Shown piece by piece: positions 9,172 through 18,195 of a DNA stretch of 64,000 bases (position 1 is the stretch's first letter; every line of letters begins with the position of its first letter). The notes beneath the pieces were generated by a model. It was not told the DNA's origin and ran no database searches. It saw only the letters and a program-made list of their open reading frames with translations. The stretch is from Facklamia miroungae (GTDB taxonomy: Bacteria; Bacillota; Bacilli; Lactobacillales; Aerococcaceae): the NCBI RefSeq assembly GCF_012396555.1, contig NZ_JAAXPS010000002.1, forward strand, positions 124,001 through 188,000, written 5' to 3'. A program made the translations under genes and the position numbers.

Positions 9172-9322
9172 ATGGATAGCGCCAGACCTAGTAAATTAGG
9201 TGACGAGGATGAGTTTATCGAAATTTCGGCGGATGACTCAAGGCAGTGCAGTCTTTAAGAATAGTTAAAACAAGGTCGCAAGGTCTTGCACAGAGGCTAT
9301 TCTATGCACCGAAAGCATAAAA
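9172..9322 (+). ncRNA. glmS self-cleaving ribozyme (GlcN6P riboswitch)
   Basis: The core landmarks are present in order: AGCGCC at 9178-9183, the segment GACGAGGATGAGTTTATCGA, then TTCGGCGGATGACTC. Peripheral hairpins follow (CAAG...CTTG; TATGC...GCATA at 9303-9318). Known glmS ribozymes cleave 5' of the G in AGCGCC, here between 9178 and 9179. They use glucosamine-6-phosphate as cofactor, and cleavage triggers mRNA decay. It sits directly upstream of glmS, as expected. Confidence 0.95.
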
Positions 9323-9347
9323 TATTGAAAGAAATGAGGCGTATTTT

Positions 9348-11138
9348 ATGTGTGGAATAGTTGGATTTATTGGAGAAGGAAATGTACCAAGAGTAATACT
9401 GGACGGTTTAGCTAAACTAGAATACCGTGGTTATGATTCGGCGGGTCTTTATTTATTAAGTCAGCAAGGACAAGGATATCTTTTTAAAGAAAAGGGTAGA
9501 ATTGCTGATCTTGAAAAAGCAGTTAATCACACCCTTGATTCTGGAATAGGTATTGGACATACTCGATGGGCGACTCACGGGTCCGCTACTAGAGAAAATG
9601 CTCATCCCCATCAGTCCAATTCAGGTCGTTATACACTCGTTCATAATGGTGTAATTGAGAATTACTTAGACTTGAAAACTACTTATTTGAGTCAGGTCGA
9701 CTTAAAATCAGAAACAGATACAGAGATAATTGTGGCTTTGATTGCTCATTTCTCAGAACAAGGTCTTAGTACTAAAGAAGCATTTAAAAAGGTGCTTGAT
9801 TTAATTGAAGGTTCTTATGCTATAGGATTAATTGATCAAGAGGACCCCGAGCTACTTTATGCTGCTAAGAAAAAGTCGCCTCTTTTAGTAGGAGTAGGGG
9901 AAGGCTTTAATGTGATTGTTTCTGATGCAATGGCAACGATTGAATTGACTAGTAAATATATTGAAATCCATGACGGCGAACTTCTAATGATTCGTTCTGA
10001 TCAGGTTACGATCGAAGATTCGACAGGAAAGACTGTTCAGCGATCTGCTTATATAGCAGATCTTGATGCGAGTGATCTTGATAAGGGCACCTATCCTCAC
10101 TATATGCTTAAAGAAATGGATGAACAAGCCGCAGTTGTCAGAAAGAATATATTGTCTTATCAATCTCAAGCAGGTGAATTTGAAATTGAAGCAGAACTTT
10201 TGGCAAAAATTCACCAAGCAGATCGTTTGTATATTTTAGCTTGTGGAACGTCCTACCATGCAGGATTAGTTGGTAAAGTAATAATTGAAGAATTAGCTAA
10301 GATTCCAGTTGAAGTTCATTTATCTTCTGAATTTGCCTATCATCAACCACTTCTTAGTCAACACCCCTTCTTTATCTTTATTTCTCAGTCAGGGGAAACA
10401 GCAGATAGTCGTCAAGCTTTAGTAAAAGTGAATGAGTTAAACTTGCCATCATTAACGATTACGAACGTCAAAGGATCCACCTTATCGAGAGAATCAGACT
10501 TTACACTTTTGTTAAATGCTGGTCCGGAGATAGCAGTTGCTTCAACGAAGGCTTATACTGCTCAATTAACGGTGCTAGCTATTTTAGCGGATGTTCTCGC
10601 TGAAAACCATGACTTCTCAATGGCCCATGAGTTATCGATGGTTTCTCAAGCGATCGAGAGAGTATTTGCCCAAAAAGAAGAATTAAATTCATGGGTTCAA
10701 ATGGGATTAAATGAAGTGAGTCATGCTTTCTATGTCGGTCGTTATCTGGATTATCTGGTTGCCATGGAAGCGGCCCTTAAATTGAAGGAAATTTCATATA
10801 TTCATACTGAGGCTTTTGCCTCTGGTGAATTAAAGCACGGAACAATTGCCTTAATCGAAGAAGGGACACCAGTGATTGCTTTAATTACTGATGAAGTGAC
10901 GGCTTTAAATACACGTTCTAATCTAGAAGAAGTAAAGGCTCGTGGCGCTAAAACCTTTGTAATTGCTAGTGACTCATTGGCTAAAGAAGGTGATTTTACT
11001 CTCCCTCAAGTTCATCCACTTTTAACACCAATTGTCAGTGTGGTTGCTTGTCAATTGCTCGCATATTTAGCAACTGTTGCTCGTGGTTTAGATGTCGATA
11101 AGCCACGTAACTTAGCTAAATCAGTAACAGTGGAGTAA
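9348..11138 (+). CDS. glmS: Glutamine--fructose-6-phosphate aminotransferase (isomerizing)
   Basis: 596 residues, normal length. The N-terminal nucleophile glutaminase domain starts [10 protein letters not shown], with Cys1 after Met removal. Two SIS isomerase domains follow ([53 protein letters not shown]). The C-terminal [13 protein letters not shown] is typical. It makes glucosamine-6-phosphate from fructose-6-phosphate and glutamine, the first step to UDP-GlcNAc and peptidoglycan. Expression is controlled by the ribozyme upstream. Confidence 0.97.
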   Translation: MCGIVGFIGEGNVPRVILDGLAKLEYRGYDSAGLYLLSQQGQGYLFKEKGRIADLEKAVNHTLDSGIGIGHTRWATHGSATRENAHPHQSNSGRYTLVHNGVIENYLDLKTTYLSQVDLKSETDTEIIVALIAHFSEQGLSTKEAFKKVLDLIEGSYAIGLIDQEDPELLYAAKKKSPLLVGVGEGFNVIVSDAMATIELTSKYIEIHDGELLMIRSDQVTIEDSTGKTVQRSAYIADLDASDLDKGTYPHYMLKEMDEQAAVVRKNILSYQSQAGEFEIEAELLAKIHQADRLYILACGTSYHAGLVGKVIIEELAKIPVEVHLSSEFAYHQPLLSQHPFFIFISQSGETADSRQALVKVNELNLPSLTITNVKGSTLSRESDFTLLLNAGPEIAVASTKAYTAQLTVLAILADVLAENHDFSMAHELSMVSQAIERVFAQKEELNSWVQMGLNEVSHAFYVGRYLDYLVAMEAALKLKEISYIHTEAFASGELKHGTIALIEEGTPVIALITDEVTALNTRSNLEEVKARGAKTFVIASDSLAKEGDFTLPQVHPLLTPIVSVVACQLLAYLATVARGLDVDKPRNLAKSVTVE

Positions 11139-11277
11139 AATAGATTGTGTTTTACTTTAATTAGAGTAGCTTAACTATTAAGACGCAAAATTTTAATAGA
11201 AAATTTACATATTAATCTGTATTTTGGATTTAGAAACTATATAATAGACAATGAAAAATATAATTAGGAGCGAATAA

Positions 11278-12183
11278 ATGAAATCGTCAATTACAAAACT
11301 TCAATTGAAGCTAAAACCTTGGGCGCTTGCTTATTCTATCTTTATGGTGACTTTAGGTTGTCTTGTGTATGCTGCTGGTGTGAATAGCTTTGTTATCCCT
11401 AACCATTTTGGTAATGGGGGAGTAGCCGGGATTGCGATTATTTTGAAGTATATCAAGGATATTCCTACTGGAACGACAAACTTAATCATTAATTCCTTTA
11501 TCCTATTGATTGGGTATCGTTTCCTTGAAAAACGTACTTTAATTTTTACAATCTATGCTATGTTTGTAACTTCATGGGCCCTTAACACCATCTTTCCACC
11601 TGTTTTCATTTCAGACAATCGCTTAATTTCAGCGATGGCAGGTGGAGTTATAATGGGAATCGGTTTGGGTCTAATCCTCAAGGGCCATGGTTCATCAGCT
11701 GGTACAGATATTATAGCTATGATTCTAAAGAAATATCTAGGAATAAATTTTGCTACTGGTACCTTCTTACTTAATATGTCCATCGTTTTAGCTTCTGGTT
11801 TCGTTATTGGTGCTGAAAATACAATTGTCACGATCTTTATGAAGTTTTTAACTTCAGCGGCACTAGAATTTGTGACGGATGGATTTAGTCGACGTAAAGC
11901 GATGCTAATTGTTACCAAAGAACCAGAACAAGTTTGTCAAATGATTACGGAAACAGTTAATCGAGGTATTACAGTTTTTAGAGCTTACGGGTACTACACG
12001 CATAAGGAAAGAGAAGTGCTATATATAGTTGTATCTAAACCGCAAGTAATGAAAATAGAACGCCGGATCGCCTCCATTGATCCAAATGCTTTTGTGACAG
12101 TCAGTGATGTTCAAGAGGTGATAGGTCAAGGCTTTACCTTTTATAATCCAAATAATAAAAACCGTCGCTTTTATGATGAATAG
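11278..12183 (+). CDS. YitT family membrane protein (DUF161/DUF2179)
   Basis: 301 residues. Five or six membrane segments in the first 190 residues include the YitT hallmark FVIPNHFGNGGVAGIAIILKY and GLILKGHGSSAGTDIIAMIL. A cytoplasmic DUF2179 domain of about 85 residues follows (MLIVTKEPEQVCQMITETVNRGITVFRAYG). The function of the family is not established. It is monocistronic, with a TATAAT at 11240-11245 upstream and a strong terminator downstream. Confidence 0.88.
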   Translation: MKSSITKLQLKLKPWALAYSIFMVTLGCLVYAAGVNSFVIPNHFGNGGVAGIAIILKYIKDIPTGTTNLIINSFILLIGYRFLEKRTLIFTIYAMFVTSWALNTIFPPVFISDNRLISAMAGGVIMGIGLGLILKGHGSSAGTDIIAMILKKYLGINFATGTFLLNMSIVLASGFVIGAENTIVTIFMKFLTSAALEFVTDGFSRRKAMLIVTKEPEQVCQMITETVNRGITVFRAYGYYTHKEREVLYIVVSKPQVMKIERRIASIDPNAFVTVSDVQEVIGQGFTFYNPNNKNRRFYDE

Positions 12184-12186
12184 AAG

Positions 12187-12223
12187 AAAACTCGCCTTCC
12201 GCATTAAGAGGGCGAGTTTTTTG
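12187..12223 (+). terminator. Terminator after the yitT-like gene
   Basis: AAAACTCGCC...GGGCGAGTTTTTT, a 10-bp stem ending in a T run, 4 bases after the stop codon. Confidence 0.93.
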
Positions 12224-12320
12224 ATTTTACTTGCTTTAATTTATTTTAAGGCGTAATCTCTTATCAAAAAGATATAAACTAAAAGGGTTTCATGATTTTT
12301 AAAAATCTTGGAGGGTTAGA

Positions 12321-12680
12321 ATGCTAAAAATTTATGGTTTAAAACAATGTTCAACTTGTCAAAAAGTTATTAAACTAATGCAGTCAGAAGGATTTGAATT
12401 GTCACCAATGATCGATATCAGGCAAGAGCCACCGACTATTGAAGAATTAGAACGTGTTTATCAGTCTTATGAAGGTCATATTCGAAAAATGCTAAACACT
12501 TCTGGTCAGGCATATCGGGATTTGAATTTAAAGAACCGATTGGAAGATCTGTCTAAAGATGAAGTTTTCACTTTAATGCTTGAAGATGGTATGTTGATTA
12601 AGCGACCTTTAATACTAGACAACGAAAAAGGAAGCGCTGGGTCAAATATCAAACAATTAAAACAAATTTGGTCCATTTAA
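12321..12680 (+). CDS. ArsC/Spx-family thioredoxin-fold protein
   Basis: 119 residues with the ArsC-family fold: KIYGLKQCSTCQKV with a CSTC redox pair at residues 10-13, then 'DIRQEPPTIEEL', a MLNTSG turn and the 'IKRPLILDN' cis-proline strand. It lacks Spx-specific C-terminal features and resembles the YusI/YffB branch of arsenate-reductase-like proteins. Likely a thiol-based reductase or regulator; true arsenate reduction is not demonstrated by sequence. An arsM-like gene lies 30 kb away, but there is no direct link. Confidence 0.8.
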   Translation: MLKIYGLKQCSTCQKVIKLMQSEGFELSPMIDIRQEPPTIEELERVYQSYEGHIRKMLNTSGQAYRDLNLKNRLEDLSKDEVFTLMLEDGMLIKRPLILDNEKGSAGSNIKQLKQIWSI

Positions 12681-12697
12681 AAAATTAAATACAAAAA

Positions 12698-12735
12698 CAA
12701 AAGAATGGCCAGGTAAGTGGCTGTTCTTTTGTTTA
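12698..12735. terminator. Bidirectional terminator
   Basis: CAAAAGAA...TTCTTTTG stem with an inner GGCC/GGCT pairing. T runs on both strands. It serves the converging ArsC-like (+) and TVP38 (-) genes. Confidence 0.85.
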
Positions 12736-13335
12736 AAATAGGCCGGTTAACCATTTTAAAAGATAAGTTGTGCCAAAACCGTAGAAAGCTAGTGAAACAG
12801 GCTTTCCTAACAGAAGAGAATAAAAAAAATATTTACATGTCATATTAGTAATTCCTGCTCCATAACAGAGAATATCTGCAGGCGAGAAGGGGAAGAACAT
12901 TAGAAAAGTAAATAATCCGTTCCCAATATTTTTCTTTTCAAAAAGATTAAGCATTGAATAATATGATTTGTCACCGAGGATAGCACGAACGGTCGGTTTA
13001 CCATATTTTCTACCAATCCAAAAATTCACCCATGATCCAAAATAAATGGGCAGAAGATTAAGGAAAAACCCCCATAATGGACCAAAGGCAAGAATGCCTA
13101 TTGGAATAGTAATCGCTCCTGGCATAACAGGAATGATAGTTTGGGCGATTTGGATAATGATAAAAACGAAGGGCCCCCAAAAGCCTAATTTTTTTATAAG
13201 ATCCAGCATTTTCTGTTCATCAGTGAAAACACCTGCTTGGAATCCCCACACAACTAATAAAAAAGTGACGATTAAACCCAAGATATTCAGAAAATGCATC
13301 CATTTTTGGGTCTTAATTCGCTTTTTTTCATCCAT
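12733..13335 (-). CDS. TVP38/TMEM64 (DedA-like) membrane protein
   Basis: 200 residues from ATG 13335, chosen because GAGGAG stands 9 bases upstream; the longer frame starts before that site. Five or six hydrophobic segments include the SNARE-associated/DedA core: PVMPGAITIPIGILAFGPLWGFFLN, then FFPFSPADILCYGAGITNM. It is the first of three such proteins in the window (others at 27055 and 27713), and all lie in the sulfur/selenium region. DedA-type proteins have been linked to lipid flipping and, in one beta-proteobacterium, to selenite handling. It is probably the last gene of the minus-strand unit with the LysR and desulfurase genes. Confidence 0.85.
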   Translation of the reverse strand: MDEKKRIKTQKWMHFLNILGLIVTFLLVVWGFQAGVFTDEQKMLDLIKKLGFWGPFVFIIIQIAQTIIPVMPGAITIPIGILAFGPLWGFFLNLLPIYFGSWVNFWIGRKYGKPTVRAILGDKSYYSMLNLFEKKNIGNGLFTFLMFFPFSPADILCYGAGITNMTCKYFFYSLLLGKPVSLAFYGFGTTYLLKWLTGLF

Positions 13336-13429
13336 CCGATCACACTCCTCAACCAACATTTTATCACATGTCCGCGATAAGACAATCATAGACATATTCT
13401 TCAGAAAAAAGGCCAGTCTTAAGTCTTAT

Positions 13430-14353
13430 TTAGTTATCCTCCATTAATTTCTTAATCTCAAAATTCAGTTGATAATTGCGTATATAATTAATAAAGTTCT
13501 TAACTGACTCAGGAAGATGGGTGTTTTTTCGGTATACTAAATAGAAATTACGTGTCGAATCTACACCTTCAATATCAAAGGTTAGGAGTTCTTTATGTTT
13601 AACATCTGGCTGTACAGCTAACTCCGATAGGATAGAAATTCCAACACCTAGCTTTATGAACTGTTTAATTGTTTCATTATCATTGACTTCAAATACTTTG
13701 TTCAGTTTAAGAGGATCAATGTTTAATTCGCGGAGTATCAGAGCAGATTCTTTAAGAGTTCCAGAGCCTTCTTCTCTAGTTATAAATGGTTTATCCAGTA
13801 ATTTCGAAATAGAATAGCCAACTTTTTTGTATTGTCGATATTCTTCAGTATAGGGTGTGACGATTACTAATTTATCTGAAAAAAGCTTTTCAAAAGTTAG
13901 GTTACTATTCATTGATTTAGAGCCCACAATTCCAATATTTAAAGAACCTAAGGCAATATCGTTAATAATTTCAATTGTATCACTTTGGTGGAGTGATACG
14001 CGCATTTGCTGGTTGTCTTTAGCAAATTCTGAAAGAGCTATTGGCAATAAATACGAAGCTGCAATTGAGGAGGCGCCTATTGTAAGTTGATGATTATTTC
14101 TTTGTGAGAAGGTGGTTTCAATATTCCGTGACATTTTTAATAGAGATTGTGCGTATTTATAAAACTCTTGTCCTTGACTAGTTAATTCATGGCTTTTAGT
14201 TGTGCGTGAAATGAGTTCAATTCCTAATTCATTTTCTAATTGCTTAATATGTAAGGAGACAGTAGGTTGTGAAAGGTATAATTGATTGGCAGCTTCTGAG
14301 AAACTACCCCATTCTACAATAGTAATAAAGGTTTGAATTTGTTTTAGTTCCAC
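13430..14353 (-). CDS. LysR family transcriptional regulator (CysL/CbbR-like)
   Basis: 307 residues. The N-terminal winged helix (residues 1-60; FITIVEWGSFSEAANQLYLSQPTVSLHIKQLENELG) is typical of LysR, followed by a periplasmic-binding-fold effector domain. The effector domain resembles the CysL/CbbR branch, several members of which control sulfur assimilation. It lies 120 bp downstream of the desulfurase gene on the same strand. Its targets might be the divergent desulfurase/rhodanese promoters (inference from position only). Confidence 0.88.
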   Translation of the reverse strand: MELKQIQTFITIVEWGSFSEAANQLYLSQPTVSLHIKQLENELGIELISRTTKSHELTSQGQEFYKYAQSLLKMSRNIETTFSQRNNHQLTIGASSIAASYLLPIALSEFAKDNQQMRVSLHQSDTIEIINDIALGSLNIGIVGSKSMNSNLTFEKLFSDKLVIVTPYTEEYRQYKKVGYSISKLLDKPFITREEGSGTLKESALILRELNIDPLKLNKVFEVNDNETIKQFIKLGVGISILSELAVQPDVKHKELLTFDIEGVDSTRNFYLVYRKNTHLPESVKNFINYIRNYQLNFEIKKLMEDN

Positions 14354-14473
14354 AGTGAGTCACTACTTTCTTATGATCTGATAAATCTTAATGAATGGTT
14401 AAAGTTTTACTTGTTGTAAAGCATGTGTATTTATTAATAAAAATGATAAATCAAGCTTTGAGGTGAATCGCAA

Positions 14474-15619
14474 TTAATTTAGATCTTTTGGAATGTCTTT
14501 CAGACATTTCACAGCAGTTAAGAGGTCTTCTTTACTGGTATAATGTGAAAGAGAAAAACGAACTACCCCTTGTTCCCTGGTTCCAAGCGCTTCATGCATT
14601 AATGGCGCACAGTGGCCACCCCCACGTGTGATAATTTCGGCCCGATCGATCAATTCTTCTACAATAATTGCTGAATCGATATTACCTATATTAATGGATA
14701 GAATGGCACAGCGGTCAACATTCGAATCGAAGTGACCATATATTTTAATTGAAGGAATCGTTATAAGTTCTTGATAAAAGAAGTTTAAGAGTTCGCGCTC
14801 ATAATCTCTTATCTTATCGACTCCAAAATCTAGCAAGTAGGAAACACCTGCATAAAGCCCCGCGATGCCGTGACTATTCAGAGTTCCTGCTTCTAAGCGT
14901 GAAGGATAGTCGATTGGTTGATGATGGCTAAATGTATCAATACCTGTTCCGCCTGATTTTAACGGTTGAATGCTTATTCCTGGTCGAATATAAATGCCAC
15001 CAGTACCCTGAGGACCTAAAAGACCTTTATGTCCAGTAAAGCAAAGGATATCGACATCTAAATCTCTTACATCTATCGGGATAGAGCCTATCGTTTGAGA
15101 AGCATCTACAATACACAGTAGCTGATGTTGGTGAAGCAGGTGGCTAATTTTTTTAATTGGATTGATATCTCCGGTAACATTTGAAGCATGGGTGATGACC
15201 ATTCCCTTAGTATTTGCTTGAATAGCATTATTAACGGCTTCTGGGTCAATAGTGCCTGTATCATTTATGCTTAATAATGTCAGTTCAACCCCTTTTTCTT
15301 CTAATTCATAAAGCGGTCTTAAAACAGAATTGTGCTCCATAACAGTGGAAATTACGTGGTCACCCTTATTAAAAATTCCTTTAATAACAGTATTGAGACT
15401 TTCAGTCGCATTATGAGTAAAGACAATTTGTCGAGGGTCGTGTCCATTGATTAACTGATTTAAGGCCTGACGGGCCTGAAAAATAGTTCGAGAGGCTTGT
15501 AAAGCAGTTTCTGATGATCCTCTGCCTGCATTACCAGAATGTTGAATAGCAGAAACAACAGCATCGATTACCCCTTGAGGTTTTTTTAGAGAGGTTGCAG
15601 CATTATCTAAATAAATCAT
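14474..15619 (-). CDS. Cysteine desulfurase-like PLP enzyme (SufS/CsdB family, EF2568 type)
   Basis: 381 residues of the class V aminotransferase family. The start IYLDNAATSLKKP, the PLP lysine in CFTGHKGLLGPQGTGG, and the sulfur-acceptor cysteine in the loop RGGGHCAPLMHEALG are clear. It fits the subfamily whose Enterococcus faecalis member EF2568 is encoded beside selD and is associated with selenium-dependent enzymes. The enzyme may take S from cysteine or Se from selenocysteine and pass it on. It stands divergent from the secreted rhodanese/ABC unit and above a LysR gene. Selenium donor to SelD is an attractive but unproven role. Confidence 0.87.
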   Translation of the reverse strand: MIYLDNAATSLKKPQGVIDAVVSAIQHSGNAGRGSSETALQASRTIFQARQALNQLINGHDPRQIVFTHNATESLNTVIKGIFNKGDHVISTVMEHNSVLRPLYELEEKGVELTLLSINDTGTIDPEAVNNAIQANTKGMVITHASNVTGDINPIKKISHLLHQHQLLCIVDASQTIGSIPIDVRDLDVDILCFTGHKGLLGPQGTGGIYIRPGISIQPLKSGGTGIDTFSHHQPIDYPSRLEAGTLNSHGIAGLYAGVSYLLDFGVDKIRDYERELLNFFYQELITIPSIKIYGHFDSNVDRCAILSINIGNIDSAIIVEELIDRAEIITRGGGHCAPLMHEALGTREQGVVRFSLSHYTSKEDLLTAVKCLKDIPKDLN

Positions 15620-15697
15620 GAGATCTATTCTCCTCTATCATTTTATTATTATTACTATTATAGCTAATAAAAAGGTGGTCTTCATTCTTATTTTAGA

Positions 15698-15711
15698 CGA
15701 TAACGCTTTCA
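15698..15711 (-). promoter_or_regulatory. Possible cre (CcpA) site in a divergent promoter region
   Basis: On the minus strand TGAAAGCGTTATCG agrees with the consensus TGWAANCGNTNWCA at all fixed positions but the last. It lies between the desulfurase (-) and rhodanese (+) genes. Confidence 0.45.
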
Positions 15712-15751
15712 TCAGAGATGCTGATAAATGCTAGATGTTATTTTAGCAAGC

Positions 15752-15780
15752 TTGTCGGGTAAAATAGGAAGTGCTATGCT
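15752..15780 (+). promoter_or_regulatory. Promoter of the rhodanese/ABC transporter unit
   Basis: TTGTCG (15752-15757), 17-base spacer, extended -10 TGCTATGCT (TATGCT at 15775-15780), about 35 bases before the rhodanese start codon. Confidence 0.6.
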
Positions 15781-15814
15781 TAATCAGAAATACTATATCT
15801 TAAAGAGGTGTCTT

Positions 15815-16894
15815 ATGAAAAAAATATTTTCATGGTTAACAGTCTCATTCTTGTTTATCGGAATCATACAGCCAACGGTCGTTATCAATGCTGAGGATAA
15901 TTCAGAAGAAACAACTGCTGAAGTTCAAAATAATGAAAAATATCCGGTTGATCCTACTAAACAAGTTTATGTAGATGCAGAGTGGGTTAAGGATGTACTA
16001 GAAGGTAATTCAACGATTGAGAAATATGTTTTAGCAGAAGTAACCTGGGGTGAAGCAGATGCTAGTCCAGATTACTTAAAAAAACACATACCAGGAGCGA
16101 TCCATATTAATACTGATTCAATTGAAGAAGGCCCCATTTGGAATTTAAAATCGGCTGATGCGATTGAAAAAGCCTTATTAAATTATGGGGTTGATAAGGA
16201 TACGACACTTATATTATATGGACCAGACACTGGAGTTGATCGTGTAGCCTATGCTGCTCTTTACACGGGAGTCGAGTCTGTCAAAATATTGGATGGTGGT
16301 TTAGCTATTTGGGAAGCTGCTGGCTTTGAAACGGAAGAAGGGAAAGTTGAACCACAAACCGTTGAAGAATTTGGCGTTGAAGTTCCTGCTAATCCAGACT
16401 TCCTCCTATCATTAGAAGATACAGTTGATGCTTTAGCTAATAATGATAATTTTCGTTTAGTTTCACTTCGTTCCGAAAATGAGTGGTTAGGTATAGAGTC
16501 AGGGTATTCCTATATACCTAAAGCAGGTGAACCTAAAGGAGCCGTTTGGGGGCGTCCATTATTAAAAGGGTCTGGTCAAGCCAACATTTCAGATATGGAA
16601 GATTATAAGAATGAAGATGGAACGAATAAAAATTTTGATGAAATTGTTGCTTTCTGGGAAAAAGAAGGGTTTAATGTAGATAATGATTTAGCCTTTTACT
16701 GTGGAACAGGTTGGAGATCTTCCTTACCATTTCTAATGATGTACGAACGTGGTTTAGAAGCTACTATGTTTGATGGTGGATGGAATGAATGGCAAATGAA
16801 CGATGACTTAGAAGTTCAAATCGGCGATCCTAAGTCAGACTCCGTGGAATATAAAACGGTTGGGGACTTGGATGCAGGAAAAGAAACCGAATAG
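15815..16894 (+). CDS. Secreted tandem-rhodanese sulfurtransferase (YnjE-like)
   Basis: 359 residues from ATG 15815 (AAAGAGGTG upstream; the longer frame begins 29 codons earlier without a ribosome-binding site). Residues 1-27 form a signal peptide ending near INA/ED. The first rhodanese domain (about 60-190) has no cysteine in its active loop (LYGPDTGVDRVA). The second has YCGTGWRSS with Cys296. This fits the thiosulfate or 3-mercaptopyruvate sulfurtransferase family. E. coli ynjE encodes such an enzyme next to the ynjBCD transporter, and the same order holds here. Its placement outside the membrane suggests it acts on extracytoplasmic sulfane sulfur or selenium (inference). Confidence 0.85.
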   Translation: MKKIFSWLTVSFLFIGIIQPTVVINAEDNSEETTAEVQNNEKYPVDPTKQVYVDAEWVKDVLEGNSTIEKYVLAEVTWGEADASPDYLKKHIPGAIHINTDSIEEGPIWNLKSADAIEKALLNYGVDKDTTLILYGPDTGVDRVAYAALYTGVESVKILDGGLAIWEAAGFETEEGKVEPQTVEEFGVEVPANPDFLLSLEDTVDALANNDNFRLVSLRSENEWLGIESGYSYIPKAGEPKGAVWGRPLLKGSGQANISDMEDYKNEDGTNKNFDEIVAFWEKEGFNVDNDLAFYCGTGWRSSLPFLMMYERGLEATMFDGGWNEWQMNDDLEVQIGDPKSDSVEYKTVGDLDAGKETE

Positions 16895-16917
16895 GAAGCA
16901 TCTTAAAATAGTAGAAC

Positions 16918-16954
16918 AAAGCATGCTCGCCAAGTAAGACGAGCATGCTTTTTA
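16918..16954 (+). terminator. Hairpin terminator between the rhodanese and ABC transporter genes
   Basis: AAAGCATGCTCG...CGAGCATGCTTTTT. It stands inside the presumed operon, so it may lower rather than stop downstream expression. Confidence 0.85.
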
Positions 16955-16967
16955 TTAAGGAGAAAAA

Positions 16968-18194
16968 ATGAAAAAATGTATAAAAATATTAAGTATCTCT
17001 TTTCTATTAAGCCTGGTTTTTAATTTAACAAATGTCTTTGCAGAAGAAGCGGAAAAGGTCAAAAGATTATCTTTTGAAGAAATGATTGAATTGGCAAAAG
17101 GAAGTCAGGTTAATTTTTATGGCTGGGGTGGCGATGAGAAACTTAATCAATGGTTAGATGAAGTTTACGGAGTAAAACTTAAAGAAAAATATGATATTAC
17201 TTTGAATCGCATACCTATGGATATCGATCAAATTTTGAGCCAATTAGTGAGTGAAAAGCAAGCGAAAATCACAGAAAGTGAAATCGATATGATTTGGATT
17301 AATGGTGAGAATTTTAAATCAGCTCGCGAGAACGACCTGTTATTTGGACCTTTCACAGAAAAATTACCTAATTATATAAAGTATATAGATAGGAAAGAGC
17401 TTGAAAACATTAAAGACTTCGGCTTTCCAATTGAAGGATACGAAGCACCGTATTCTAAAGCGCAATTGGTTTTGATTAAGGATTCTGCCATAACTCAGGA
17501 GACTCCAAAGAATGCAGAGGAATTATTAAGGTATGCTAAAGAAAATCCAGGCATGTTTACTTACCCAGCCTTGCCAGATTTTACGGGGTCAGCGTTTGTA
17601 CGTAATATTATTTACCAATTTGTCGATTACCAAGAATTCCAAAATATGGATGTTAATAAAGAAAAGTTAAAAGAAGTGATAAAGCCAGCTCTTGATTACT
17701 TGAAGGAATTATCTCCCTATTTATGGAATCAAGGTAAAACGTATCCCTCCGATGGCCCCGCTTTAAATAATCTATTCATGGACGAAGAAGTTAATTTTTA
17801 TATAACATATACTGCGAACGAGGTGGCTGATTCCATTAAAGATGGTACATATCCATCAACTGCCCAATCATTTATTTTTGACAAGGGAACGGTAGGTAAT
17901 ACTAACTATATAGCTATTGGAAAAAACTCCGCAAATAAAGCAGCAGCCATAGTAGCAATCAATGAAATGTTATCACCTGATATGCAATTATCAAAATATG
18001 AGCATCTTGGTTTAATACCTGTAATTGATGATAAGAGAATTGATGATCAAACAAAAGTTGAATTTAAAGCTTTAGAAAACGAGAAAGGGACTATTCCACA
18101 GGATGAATTGTTAGCTAAGCGTTTGCCAGAAATGCCTGCTCAACTCATCCCTTTAATTGAAGAAATATGGCTAGAAGAAGTGGCAGGAAATTAG
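16968..18194 (+). CDS. ABC transporter substrate-binding protein (YnjB-like)
   Basis: 408 residues with a signal peptide (1-25, VFAEEAE). No lipobox cysteine is visible, so anchoring is unclear. The motif VNFYGWGGDEKLNQWLD and the later PALPDFTGSAFVRNIIYQF resemble the YnjB family, a large periplasmic-binding protein of unknown ligand. It begins a cluster with two permeases (the next starts 1 bp after this stop) and an ATPase. The ligand is not known in any homologue I can recall; proximity to rhodaneses suggests a sulfur compound. Confidence 0.82.
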   Translation: MKKCIKILSISFLLSLVFNLTNVFAEEAEKVKRLSFEEMIELAKGSQVNFYGWGGDEKLNQWLDEVYGVKLKEKYDITLNRIPMDIDQILSQLVSEKQAKITESEIDMIWINGENFKSARENDLLFGPFTEKLPNYIKYIDRKELENIKDFGFPIEGYEAPYSKAQLVLIKDSAITQETPKNAEELLRYAKENPGMFTYPALPDFTGSAFVRNIIYQFVDYQEFQNMDVNKEKLKEVIKPALDYLKELSPYLWNQGKTYPSDGPALNNLFMDEEVNFYITYTANEVADSIKDGTYPSTAQSFIFDKGTVGNTNYIAIGKNSANKAAAIVAINEMLSPDMQLSKYEHLGLIPVIDDKRIDDQTKVEFKALENEKGTIPQDELLAKRLPEMPAQLIPLIEEIWLEEVAGN

Positions 18195-18195
18195 T

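Noticed and set aside
12321-12680. Arsenate reductase as a partner of the arsM-like gene
   Set aside because: The CSTC motif and family branch are those of YusI/Spx-like proteins, and the gene is 30 kb away.
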